Source of the DNA: Watersipora subatra
Taxonomy: Eukaryota; Bryozoa; Gymnolaemata; Cheilostomatida; Watersiporidae
Length of the DNA: 64,000 nucleotides
Assembly (NCBI RefSeq): GCF_963576615.1
Contig: NC_088712.1
Span: 27,619,870-27,683,869 of the forward strand
Reading direction: 5' to 3'
Part shown: positions 9,394 through 21,800 of the stretch, piece after piece
Layout of the letters: each line of letters starts with the position of its first letter
How positions within the stretch are numbered: position 1 is the first letter of the stretch
Program-made: the position numbers and the translations under genes
The notes under the pieces: generated by a model
Told to the model about the DNA's origin: nothing
Databases searched by the model: none
Seen by the model: only the letters and a program-made list of their open reading frames with translations

Positions 9394-12269
9394 GCATTTT
9401 GCAAGGTGACGCTTTCCGCAACATGGGTAGTACCTGTGTCCTGTCACTATTAAGCAAGTACGTACAGATAGTTTGTTAAAAGTAGCCTCATTTATAACAC
9501 AGATTTACATAAACTCGAGGATAGTTTTAGAAAATACAAAATAAAAAGTTAGCTTGCAAGTTCTGACAGTGGAAACCAAGCGGCGAAAACAAATTTTGTT
9601 GCAGTTTCGTAATTCTACAGAGGTGAAGGCCATTCACAGTAAAAGTTCCTGTATTGCCAATTAGAGGAAGCGTTATTGTTCCTAATAACTAGGTTAACAA
9701 CACAGTGAAATATTAGACAATTTTTACATAAAAATACTGCAAATTGGATTTTTCAATTGTAGGATATCATTTCTTACATGACCTGGCTTAGAGCTTTTAG
9801 TGCAGCATTATATGATATAGTATTACATTCCTATGAATAAGTTGAAAGCCTATTCTTTCGTTGGAAGCAAAAGTTAGATTCAAAGTTATTTCCAAAAAGT
9901 TAAGACGACTCACTCGCAATTTCATTGCAGTGTCTGCATCTAGTTTGGTAATTATGACTGCTTTTTTAAATCAAAATTTTATTTTAATTAGTCAAATGCG
10001 ATGCGACTCTAAAGTCGCTTTGGACACCCATTATAAAGGACGCCGTGTTCACTGCCCTGTCTATCTTTACATGTCATCTTTTATCACCATAAATTCTGGT
10101 CATAGTAGGCTATATAGCCTGTATATGTGTCACACTATTTTATGTTGTTTGAGGCTTTCAATCCGAGGATATAGGCCTACACCATTTCGAGCTATTTTGG
10201 TTTGTTGTAATTGCTAGTCACGTGTAAAAGCCCCATTCAAAAGCTGCTAGCTACTTTTTGGCTTTTATTTCAAAATCTACTATCAATTCATTCTTCAAAG
10301 CTTCTGCTTCTTATAAACAAGACAGTCATCTGATAATTGTGATCACTTCTTGATTATAGTTGTTTGTACTCCTTGCTGTGAGTAAACACTCAAAGAGAAA
10401 CCCGACAAACAGGTTAGTTTTTCTTCAAATTTTTTCAGTTGGATATTTTTATTAGAAGGTTCTTACTGCATGCCATTTTCCTTTAATCATCAGTGATCAA
10501 TAAAAAAGATCTGTGGGCCGTATGAAATCGTGTAGCTCTTTTGCAAAAGCTAGTTTTATTCATACTATGTGAATCATAAGATTTTTAGACTTCCATTTTG
10601 TTTTTACTACTAATAAATCTAATAGGTCGAAGTAAATAGTAAACAAGAAGCCAAATCTGAATCATTGTCTTTGGAGTTGTGGTTAATCAGCTGTGGCATC
10701 CTTGGGGTCAAGCGTTGGTTTCAACTGAAATTTATAGGAGCTACTTGTACTTGTTTTGTGCTCTGCCCGTAAGCTGCTAAAAACTCGACATTCAAGATTT
10801 AACTCCTTCACAACGAAAATTACACGCTCCTCCTGTTCCATGATATATAATATTTATTCCAGGCAGCCATGTCATCCGAAAATTCACTTGAAAATCCGAT
10901 GCTCGGGAGGCTGGCAGAGATAACAGCATACCTACATGTAGAAATGAAAAGCCACCAAACTAGGCAATATACGCAGGACTACGACATGTTTGCAGATTGG
11001 CAGCTAGAAAGGTCACTGCAAGAGTTATCAGAGTTGCTAGATGAGGCAGCACCAGAAGACCTTGAGGGTTATGAAGAGCTAGTATTAAGAGGGCTCAAAG
11101 CCGACAATTTGGAACACTCTCAAAGGTTTCCAAGCAAGCTAATCTTCAGATCAACTGGCTACTTATTCCATTATTTGAAACATAACAGAATAAAGCTGCC
11201 TTTTATTGAACAACTGAAATGGACCCCAGCAAGTCTTGGATTACGCGCAGACAACATACTTGACGTCATTGACGTGAACACTGTGACAGTTCGGGTCTAC
11301 TTCTCCAACATAAAAAATTATCTCACACTTGCTGCCAAAGTGAGTAAGCTGACGATGAACACTAATCAATGGTGGTACCAGGTCTTTGTCTATCTGCACG
11401 CAGATGAGAGGGAAGAGATGTGGGGAGAGCTAACTTATACATTGCTTGACCTCGGTTATATCGATGACGAATCTGCAAAGTTCATTCTTTCATGGCGAGG
11501 GTTTCTGACTGGAGAGCGGGTGGAGGGTGCTCTGAATGCTGTTGAAAAGTATTTGAAACAGCCGCTGTCGCTGAAGCAATTGATAAGAAAAGTTGTGAGA
11601 GGTTGTATGCGCGAAGTAGCGGTGCTGGAAGACTGCTACAAACTAACGCTGCCACGTCCTCTTCAGGACTATTTAAGCCTGAGATCCCTGCAAGCGGATA
11701 TTCGTCGATGGATTCTAGGCAAGGAGCCTTTGTCTCTATTGTATAATGAAAATTATAGCTCAAAGGAGGAAGTCGAGTGCAGATATAATCTTCGTGCTTG
11801 ATCATGTTGATTGCTGAGAATCTTTTTGCACAATATTTTTATACCAAAATGAATATTTGAGTTGGTAATAAATTGTTATGAATATTATTAAAGTGTCTTC
11901 TGTGTGGCTATATCTTTGGTCAAGCTAGAAATCATTGAATATTTAATTCAAAATGGAGGTGTCTAAAAGAGTTATTATTTTTACTGACAAGCAGCTAATG
12001 ATTGCTTTCATCAACTAAAAGGGTGTAAGCCAGATTAAATCAACCTGTTAACTGGTTCTGGCAATAAACCAAAGAAGCTGCTCAACTATTATCAACAAGT
12101 TTCTACATTGTACTAATTGCAGATCAATTTACATCTCTCCTACCTTTTTACCTGGAAGGCCTTGTGTATTAAAAAGAATAAAGGACTTCGATACAAGTGC
12201 AAAGAGCTCTCAAAAGGTTTCACACTTTAATCTAGGTTTGACAAAATTGTCAAAATGAATGGCATTACT
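9394..12269 (+). repeat. Tandem segmental duplication, copy 2
   Basis: Partner of 4357-8268. It lacks the two transposon-like inserts of copy 1 and so probably shows the older state of those sites. Its coding region differs from copy 1 by scattered substitutions and a 6-bp in-frame insertion, and it remains open. Confidence 0.9.
10869..11801 (+). CDS. SOCS-box protein, alpha-helical (copy 2)
   Basis: An intact 310-codon frame, paralogous to the gene at 6871-7797 along its full length. It has the same start context (acceptor-like TTATTCCAG then GCAGCC-ATG) and the same stop. Residues HV are inserted after AYL near residue 22. The C-terminal SOCS box is kept: PLSLKQLIRKVV, then LTLPRPLQDYLSL, the latter closer to the Cul5-box consensus because of YL. 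Differences cluster little and do not break the frame, so both copies look maintained by selection. Expected role: substrate adaptor of an Elongin B/C-Cullin-5 ligase. The N-terminal recognition region belongs to no family I recognise. Confidence 0.82.
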   Translation: MSSENSLENPMLGRLAEITAYLHVEMKSHQTRQYTQDYDMFADWQLERSLQELSELLDEAAPEDLEGYEELVLRGLKADNLEHSQRFPSKLIFRSTGYLFHYLKHNRIKLPFIEQLKWTPASLGLRADNILDVIDVNTVTVRVYFSNIKNYLTLAAKVSKLTMNTNQWWYQVFVYLHADEREEMWGELTYTLLDLGYIDDESAKFILSWRGFLTGERVEGALNAVEKYLKQPLSLKQLIRKVVRGCMREVAVLEDCYKLTLPRPLQDYLSLRSLQADIRRWILGKEPLSLLYNENYSSKEEVECRYNLRA

Positions 12270-12829
12270 AATCCTGAAAATTTTAATCCTGAAACAACTA
12301 GTTTGAAGTGATCTTATCAGATCACTTCAGATATCAAACATTAAAAATAATCACAAATGATAGGAAAATACTGATACTTTCTGATAAAATCTACTAAAAT
12401 TTTGTGTAAATTCATCTTTTATAGCTTTTATTTGAAAACAAGAGAATTAAAGGTTGATTTAATTTCTCCTAATAATAATTAAAACCTATTTCAGCTTTAG
12501 CATAGCCTGTGTTCCTTAATCATGGGTTCTAAATTGCTAAAGTGATTGGTGAAGTTACTTGTCAGTCCGTGATAAGTATAGTTTCAAACAGATAGCCTAA
12601 AAATAGATGAGTCTCTTGTGTACTTGCAAGTAACTAGGAGTTCACTGCTCTATCTCTTATCGTGAATTGCAGTAGTGATGGGAGCACAAGCTAACATATG
12701 CTGGAACTCCACCAAAAGCACTCAGCAAGGTTTGATAGCAAAATCTCCAAGGTTACCAGATGTTGGCTCACACCATGAATTGACGAATGCCAACATATGG
12801 CAAGGAGTCAACTTCATTATCGTCTCAGC
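12270..12829. other. Spacer upstream of secreted gene A
   Basis: No gene is seen. A short hairpin (GAAGTGATCT-TATC-AGATCACTTC) lies near 12305. This stretch should hold the promoter of the gene starting at 12830, but no TATA box was identified. Confidence 0.45.
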
Positions 12830-15800
12830 ATGAAGTCACTAATAATCTTTGTGGTTTTCTCTCTCCTTTTCGTAAGTCTGTGAATTGTCTTTTACTCTCT
12901 TATTATTATCGTAACTAGTCCGATGGTAGTCATGTGTGTCATGAGAGATCATCATATGTGATAAGTATTTGCAGTTATTCTTATAAGTTGACAGGTGGTT
13001 GGGTAGCGCAGTGGTAGTGTTCTTAGCTTCAAACCCGAAGATCTGGGTTTGATTCTCAAGTAGTGCAATCTTTTTTCCGATTGCTCTGAGCATGACTTCA
13101 GATGGAGGTAGTTCTTATTATAGTAGTTTCTTGTTATCATCACGAGCACTCTGTTAGTTTGATAAATCATCAGGGTTGTCCATAAATTACAAAGAATAAG
13201 TGTGTCCACAATAATTCTTAAATTGTAGAAGGCAATAGTCGGTACAGGTGGTGAATGCTTTAATACTGAATCTTGTGGGTTCAAAGCCTGTATGCTGTAC
13301 TCTTTTATCTCTGCATCAGTTATTATAGTAAAGACTTTCCATATATTTTAAAAAACTGTACTTTTTGAGTTTCAGCATTTGGCATCTTTCTTGCAGCCTT
13401 AAAATAACTTGTTGTCAATGGTGATATTGACACCATCGACAACAATTGATGCAATTGACACCATTTGATGCACCTGGCAATATGAACAAACTTTGTGTTG
13501 AAATATTTTCAACAAGCTAAAACTATATTTATATATGACTAACAAGAGTTATGCTCTCTTGTAACTGACCGCTGCTCATGGATATAATTGCATAAGAGTC
13601 ACGCTACAGTATAGAATATTGCTAAATAGTTCATGTCAATATAAACTTGAAATAATTGTTGCTCCTGTAAATACCAAAAACAAAAATTCTTTTAAACTAA
13701 CTACCATTATTTGTGTTTAATTTTGCATGGCTATTGTGAGAGCCTTCCTACATGATTGCAGCTAAAATAATACAGACTTCCGGCATTTATTAGCGCTATG
13801 TAAGGGAAGAAAACTCCAGTTTCTTGACTTGGTATATCTGCAATGATCAGTGCAAGATCATGTGTTTTCCATTTGTCTACTATTTGCGGTATAGGTGTTA
13901 CACATGGGTTGGCTGGCTTCTTGTGGCAGTGGAAAAAGTAGGCAACTCCACATGTCAGAGCTCACACCGTTAACAAACTGTCTATATTTTGCCCATTATG
14001 GGAGTTGTTCGCTCTCTCAGTAGATTGCTAACCATATCGCACGGTGGCTAGGGTTGTGCAAGACGAGTTATCATACTTTGGCTATCCTGGTAATGAACCA
14101 GATGCAGGGCCTAAGAACGCACCTCCACCAAGAAAAAGCTCTAATCAAGAATTTGTCCGTAGAATCTTTGAAGAGAATACGTCTGAGTAAAATTTCCTAT
14201 GTTTTTGTTGGTTTTTAATAGAAGTTACCCGGTATAACTACCTCTAATGGAATGCATGGCGCTCTATTTTTCAACCATTCTTTCATAGTGGCGTTCAAAT
14301 AAAGGTGGCGTTCAATTAGAGGTTTTACGGTATATGCTATAAAGTGCTTGTTATGACAACAGCTGTGTCTGATTGATTGTACGGAGTCCCGCTAAGGGTA
14401 TTTATTGGAAAGAAAATTGCATCACCAAGGAATCACACTTGGATGTTCTATCTTGCAGACTGGCACACTACCAGCTGCATCAGTCCAGCACTCTTCAAAT
14501 CTATATATATATATATAAATCTCAAAGTTTGTGTGTCGCCTGTCCAGCTATAACAATTAACTATAACTATATTCGCTTCATGCTGGATTGCTTCTCAGAA
14601 CCTCCTGCTCACCAGGCAAATATCTTACCAATTAAGCTACACAAGATGCATTAAATCCTGAGGCGATATGAGCGGTTAAAACAGTCATAGCATTCTGCAT
14701 TACACGACGTGACTAAAGCTTGCTCTCACGGCTCATATTAGTAAGTCTAGCAATACAGATAGTAGCATACTCAAATTGGTCTTTGGCTATGTGCCAGCCT
14801 AATGGCAAGTGGCAGGCACCTACATTACCTGCCACTGTTTAAAAGCTGTTTTAATACCCGTGCAACGTCAAGCATTTGGCTAGTCATAGAATATTTGTAC
14901 ATGTAGTTATTACACATGATGATCTCTCACGGAGTACACGACTGTCAGCCTACTGACATGTATTGTGGCATCAACACCAAAATTCTGTTGCGTAAACATC
15001 TGTTGTGGAAATTTTCCAGAGTTTGGTACATTCAGACATTATACTCTAAGGCAACATGAAAGTTCCCTGCTTCGTATAGTCAATTGTTATCAGCAACGTT
15101 TAGATAGAATGACTTCCTTGAGATCTCTGAGATTGTAACGTAAAAGTGTATATGTCAAGTCTACTTTCTATGTTTCAGCTATCCATTGGTGCTCACGATG
15201 ATGACAAAAATAGGCACCATGGTTCAAGGTAAGATGTTTGGTTTGCTGAAAGCATGCGTTGCTCTCAGCTGTCTGACTTCTCTTGTACCATGTTAACATC
15301 CAGTGCTTTCAGCTATCTAACTTCTCTTGTACTATATTAACATCTAGTACAGTTAGTAGTAGTGGTAGCAGTACTAATAGTGATAGTTATAGTGTTAGCA
15401 TTAGTAGTACAGGCAGTAATGGTAATCTCAGTAGGAGTAGAAGCAGTTTTTGTATCAGTACCAATACTAGGACCAGTAGTAGTTATACCGGCATTAGTAT
15501 TATTAGTCACAGTAGGAGTGGTGAGAGTAGTACTATTACTCTTATTGATGGAGTGTTAGTCGTAGTTATACTAGCAGTTTCCTTACCCTGTTGGAAAAGG
15601 GTAAGGAAACAATCAGTTTTAACCTACCAACGGCGATAAGCCTTGTTCAAATATTTTATGTTGTAAGAAAATCGACAGCATTCGCTCTGTTTTTCCTTTT
15701 TCTATTCAATAAGCAGTTTCCATCGTTTGAATTGTCAGAAAGCTTTTTGAGGTGCACCGAGTTACACACCAAATACAGTCATACCTTGAGGTATGAGCTT

Positions 15801-18800
15801 GTTGTAGAATTGAGCTTGTATATCAATTCACTTGTATTTCAAGTCAAATTTTATCATACAAAATCACTAAATACAAAGTAATCCGTTCATAACATCTAAA
15901 AAAAAACTCATGAAAACGGGATATTAGCATGGAAAAAGCTGTAATTCACTACTTACGATCATAAAGTAACAGTTACCTATTTAGGGGTTATAATCTGCAA
16001 TAAAATGTAACATTGTATCACTATGTATAGTACTGTATGATGTTCATACTTTCAAGGAAGAGGTAGTGACTAAAAGCGTTGTGAGGGAAATTTAACAGCA
16101 GTAATGCATTTGGTACACTAGACTTGTAACACTACTTACACTAACACTAAACTTAAAACTTAAATGAATTTTGCTTACTAAACACATACTTGAAAATAAT
16201 TTTCAACCTTATACCTCTATTTTTGTTCTGGTTTTGCTCTTTTGGCCTCGCATTTAGAATTGCTTCAACCTCAACTTTCAGCCGGTCCTCTAAGGTTCTT
16301 TTTAAATTGGTTTGACGAAAAAGAGAGTGAAGCTGCTCTGATAAGTAGCCTCTCATATACTTGGTTACCTGATAGTTTCCTCGAGAACCGTCTGCTGTTA
16401 TCTCAAACTTGTATTTGAAGGCGAATATTTGCTCCGAATTGTCCTCGTATCTCATGTTGCGATACTCATGTCTCAAGGTATAACTGTAGAAAATTATTAG
16501 CTTTGGTTTTATAGAGTTCATATATTAAAGTATTTTGTAGTTTTCTGCTATTTTTAATTATCCTCGCATGTTCCTGATTTTCTTTGCAGTAGCTTCATCG
16601 GCAGAGTAGGAGCCTGGATTCACGATAAAATGAGCCAGTGTGATAAGTCCCCCTTTTACCATCACCACAACGACTTCCTGTCATTTTTCAAGACGATGTA
16701 CGACTACAGATCGAGTGACCAAGCTGGGCTAGCCGCCTTACAGGCCATCCTCTCTGACCAGTATTCACAGGCAAAGGAGGCATTGGAGGCTCAAAGAGCT
16801 AACCTCACTGGCGTTGAACATCTGCGATGCTACCTGGTTGTGAAAGAGCAGGTAAGTTAACCAATCAGAATGTAGAAAGATTAGGGGATGAACCAATCAG
16901 AATAAAAAAAGATCTGATTAGTTAAGCAATCAAAATATAGGATGATCAAGTGACAGACGAATCAAAATATAAGTAGATCAGGTGATGGACCAGTCAGAAT
17001 ATAGAAAGATCAAAGTGGTTAACCAATCGGAATATAGGAAGATTAGGTGATGGACCAATCAGAATATAAAAATATCATCAAAGTTAACCAATCAGAATAT
17101 AGGAAGATTAGGTGATGGACCAATAAGAATAAAAGAATATCAGAAAAGTTAACCAATCAAAATAGAGTAAGACCAGATGATTTAACCAATCAAAATATAG
17201 GATAATCAGGTGACGAACCAATCAGAATATAAGATCTGATGAGTTAACCAGTCAGAATTTAGGTTCTACTATTCTTGATTTTTTGACCAATTTTTTTCAC
17301 TCATCCACCATGCAAAAGTATCAGAACATAAGGTATAGCTTTTGTTTCCACAGACTTTTACCAGGGACTTGAGATAGCCAGATTTCAAACACGCATATTC
17401 TTCGATACTACACGATGTTAGGATATTGATCAAGTAGCAATGGCCTTTTTAGTTCAAACTTTTTTATGTTAAAAATTAAAGATTTTTAAAACAAAATTCA
17501 GTGATTTAATCAGAAAGTATTTTTCTACCATTTGTTTATCATGTTTGAAGTCTGAGTGCCAGGATGTCTCAAGATAGAAATTGACAGCACTTTAATGTGG
17601 TTAACACCCTCAGATTCAATAATTTTTTATAATATAAATAAATGAATTTATACTGTTGGCAGCTAAAGAGGGACTATTACTACTCAGACAAGAAGATTGA
17701 TACAGCTAAGAAACAGCTCAATGAGGAAAATGTTCAAAAGTTAGTATTTTAGACATTACCATGTGCGGAAAAGTCTACATACTGTACTTTTCGGACTATA
17801 AACCGCACCCCTATATAAGCCGCTTCTGCTTTATTTTTCAAAAAGTGATAATAAAACAATACATAGGCCGCAGAACTCATTACGGTGCTCTTTAACGCCG
17901 CAGCAACTTTGCTGTTTAAAACGGAACAGTGCCTAACGGCACTGTTCCGTTTTAACCAACGCTTTTTAACCAAGTGTTTAATGGAACAGTACTGTTAGGC
18001 ATTGTTTCGTATTTTCTTTCACCGCTAGAGGCGCACTAACCGGAGATTCTGGTTAATGCGCCCTAGCGGTGAAAAAATACCACAGAATAGCGGCACCTTT
18101 ATATAAGCCGCGTGGCTCAAATCGTCAGAAAAAAGTAGCGGCTAATAGTCAGAAAAGTACGGTATATATTGTATTTTTTATGTTTCGTACCATATCAAGT
18201 ATTATTCATTTGCTATATAATACTTGGACTGTAACAGCATTATAAACTCCTGGACTAGGACTTCGATGATCATGTGATTGAAAGTGAAAAAGTGGAACAT
18301 AAAAAGTGAAACTACACTGCAGCAAACATTTCCAGTCTGCCTATTGGCTACATACTCACAAGGTCATTATAGATCAACACAGCCATTGCCGTGAGCTCAC
18401 AGTTGCCAAGCCCTTCTCTATCTTATCTGTAGTTATCCATCTATAGTTTTAGATTTGTACTACTGTATTTGATTGAAGTTTTGATAGTACAGTACATACA
18501 TGTGACTAGTGCAACAATAACAGGTTCTAGGAGTTATCTTTTCAATTTGAATAATTTTAAACTGACAACTCTGACTATGTTGTTTTCTTTATTGAACAAT
18601 ACTGCACAACAATTTACAAGAAATTTTAGTGACGATCTGGAGTATAGCAAGATTACGAGTTAACAAGGATGTATTAAGAGTTATCTTTTCATGTCAACCT
18701 TGAGAACCTGCTTTGGAGTCTCCACTCTAGTATTTCAAGTTATTTGATAATTTGGAACAGAACTCCTGTTTACGTAACATGTGAGTTGAGTTGATCACAA

Positions 18801-21800
18801 TAGAACGCATCCATATTTATGCAAAACAAGTTCTTTAATAGATCGAAACATATAATGCGAGTTAAGTGGGGAATAAGATCACATAGGAAAAAAGTAATTG
18901 CAAATATTAAATTCATCATTGTGCTTTATGGTGTATAAATATAAGTAGTGTACATGCATATAGATCCAGTTCTGTGGCAAATCATTTACAGCTGGCCAAT
19001 TTAAAATGTACTATCACGGCTGGGTTAAGGTTTACCTGACTCAATTCAATATATCTGCTTTCTTCTACACAAAAACCTCAACTGTAGAATTATTATAGTT
19101 TCAGCCAAGGCGTAAGCTCGTCTGCAGACCTGGCCATCCACAAATCATCTACTCTTGTATCAAATGATTGACATTCATTTAGAATTATCTTCTCTTGTTT
19201 GTGCAACTCTAACACAAGGTGTCCAGACTACAGTGCAAGGCATTAGCCAAATAAAAAGCGTGTATTACGTAGACAGTCATAGTTTGGGGTGTACGGTTGA
19301 TATTCTCTTAACAGAATTAAACAGGTCTTTTGGTAGATGAGTGAACTAACACACTGCTGTGAATTTACAGCCCGTGTCTTCGGTGTCTGACAAGAGGGGA
19401 TGAATCCTCTTCTAATGCTGCAGCTCGATTAGAATGAAAGGCTTGATTAGGTTCAATGAATAGGGCGTTTCAGCTCATGTCATCTATATCCAAAAAGGTT
19501 GCAGCTCAATTTGCATGTAAAGGTCATATTAGTTAACCAATCAAAATATAGGATGATTGGGTGATAGACCAATCAGAATATATGATGATCAGGTGATGGA
19601 CCAATCAGAATATAAGATCTGATATGTTAACCAGTCAGAAGTTAGGTTCTAATATACTTCAAGGTTACATACTAATAGAGCAATTTATATGTAACTCTTG
19701 AATCAGGCCTAATTCAATTAATCAAGTCATTTTGGAGTGTTTCAGCACATTTCATACATAGCAAGAAAGTTACAAGGTGGATGAAACGCTCCAATTAGGC
19801 CTAATTCAATGAACTAAGACATTTTTGAAGGGAAGAACATGTTTTGTTATATAATCTCTCGCAAAAATCTCTCTCTTACATTCAATAACTTTGTTGTAGG
19901 TCCTCTCTGGGAGGGCACATCGCTCGCTTCAGAGAGTTTATTGGCAACATCTTGGCGACCAGGAAGTTTGATGACAAGTCTTCCCAGAAGGCTGTTAGTC
20001 ACGAGATTAAAAACAAGTACGAGGATGTGAAAAAGGCCATGGAAAGGGTCAAACATTTGAACATAACAGGTCAACCGGAAGATGAACTTCGTGAGCATGC
20101 CGAACAGATGGTACGGGTTACGTTTAAATAAAGGAATAACACCGAGTTGTCTATACGGTGGTGGCACATGCTAGTCTGTTGTTATAGGGTTTCAAGTACC
20201 TGCTTATGACTGCCACTAGTGTAAGGTACGGCTACACGTAGCGATTTCTTCGTGGACTCTGACCGAAATCACGAAATAAACGTAAAACACAAAATTATTT
20301 GGCCGAAATTCACAGAATTGTTAGAGCTGCGCATGCACACCGAAATCGTCAACCAAACACTTTTAATTGGCGAAACAAATTATTAGCGAGCACGATTCTA
20401 GCAGCTTTTGCAATTTATATAGTCCAAGAAAAATACTAACGCGATTTGCCATAGTAAATACAATGCGCTAAAGATGGCAACTCTTTCTACAACAGAACTT
20501 TTGTTGCTAAAAACGAATTGTTATTATTTAAAAAGAAATGTTTTGTAGCCATGGAATCAAAGAAAAAATCGGTATGTGTGGCCGTACCTTTATTCATCAT
20601 TTGGTAACATCTTAAGCTGCATTCACATCAGTCAATTTCATGCCGATTGTCTGGATGATTAATTCTGGATTCATTTCATTCATTCTGGACGATTCTCAGC
20701 CCACTGGCTGAGAATCGCCTCATGTAAAAAGAGTGAAAATGTCGGAGACCAGAGAGAACTTTTATTTGGCTTTACCCGATCGGTAGACGATTCTAGACCA
20801 ATTTTCAATTTTAGTTGCAAATGAAATCACTCTCGCAGCGAGTAACAAATTGTCATTTAAGATGACCACCATAATTGTTTTCGCATTCGTGCACATTTTT
20901 TCGTCATAGTTTCAAATGTGGGTAATAATTCTGTGGATAGCATCTCTGAAGGGTGCTATCAACTGTTTACTCACGTTCAGTTATTTAAGCATTTAAGTAT
21001 AATAATTGAAGTGGATGCTATTAGCAAAATATTGTCTTTCCTACTTTATTTCCTATAATATTTCCTGTCCATTATTAGTGATGAACTGGGCAGTGCAAGA
21101 TAATTAGTAAACCTGCTAAAAACATCCAGGAGAAACTCTGTAGGAAACAGTCAACAAAAAGTAAATCTTGACTAACTAAAAATATATCAGCTAAAGTTAT
21201 CTGACCCTGCAAATAAAAAATTATATACTCGCCCACTCTCGGTCCAGTCGTTTTAGTGTGTATGAAAAAAATCGGGCTGGTAACTCCCGTAAAATCGTTC
21301 AGAGAACGTCCATAAAAATTTTGTTTGCTAATCGGTTGGTGTGAATGTAGCTTTATTCCAAATATTTTGCTGTTTAAATATTATTTGTGCTAGATGTCAC
21401 CACCGTTGGTAATATGGTCACTGTAGAGTTTTTTATAATAGCAAAATAATGCATTATAATGATCATTGCGAAGACAGTGAACAAAAACTGTCAGAAATCG
21501 AAAATTTTCTACTCATGCTTTATATGGTTTTATATTAGTTTTCTTTTTTGAGAACCTGGATGTAGGTTCTTTTTTGAGAATCTGGATGTAGGTTTTTTTT
21601 GAGAACTTGGATGTAGATTTCTTTTTTGAGAACCAAGTTATAGGTTTTCTTTCTTGAGAACCTGGGTGTAGGTTTTTTTTTTGAGAACCTCGATGTAGGT
21701 TTCTTTTCTTGAGAACCTGGATGTATGTTTCTTTTTTTAAAAACCTGGATGCATTAATATCTAGCCACATATTGTCATCACTATTTAATACTAGCTGTGT

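Noticed and set aside
12998-13068. Functional tRNA gene
   Set aside because: A and B boxes are present, but the cloverleaf stems do not pair convincingly, so it is listed only as a tRNA-like repeat.
15283-15639. Ser-rich 118-codon frame and Val-rich 65-codon frame
   Set aside because: Translation of an AGT-rich low-complexity tract inside intron 2 of gene A.
16153-16521. 122-codon minus frame
   Set aside because: It crosses the right border of the TA-site element at 16486 and shows no transposase motif, so it is not called as a gene.
21513-21770. 85-codon Lys/Ser-rich minus frame
   Set aside because: Product of the 28-bp minisatellite.
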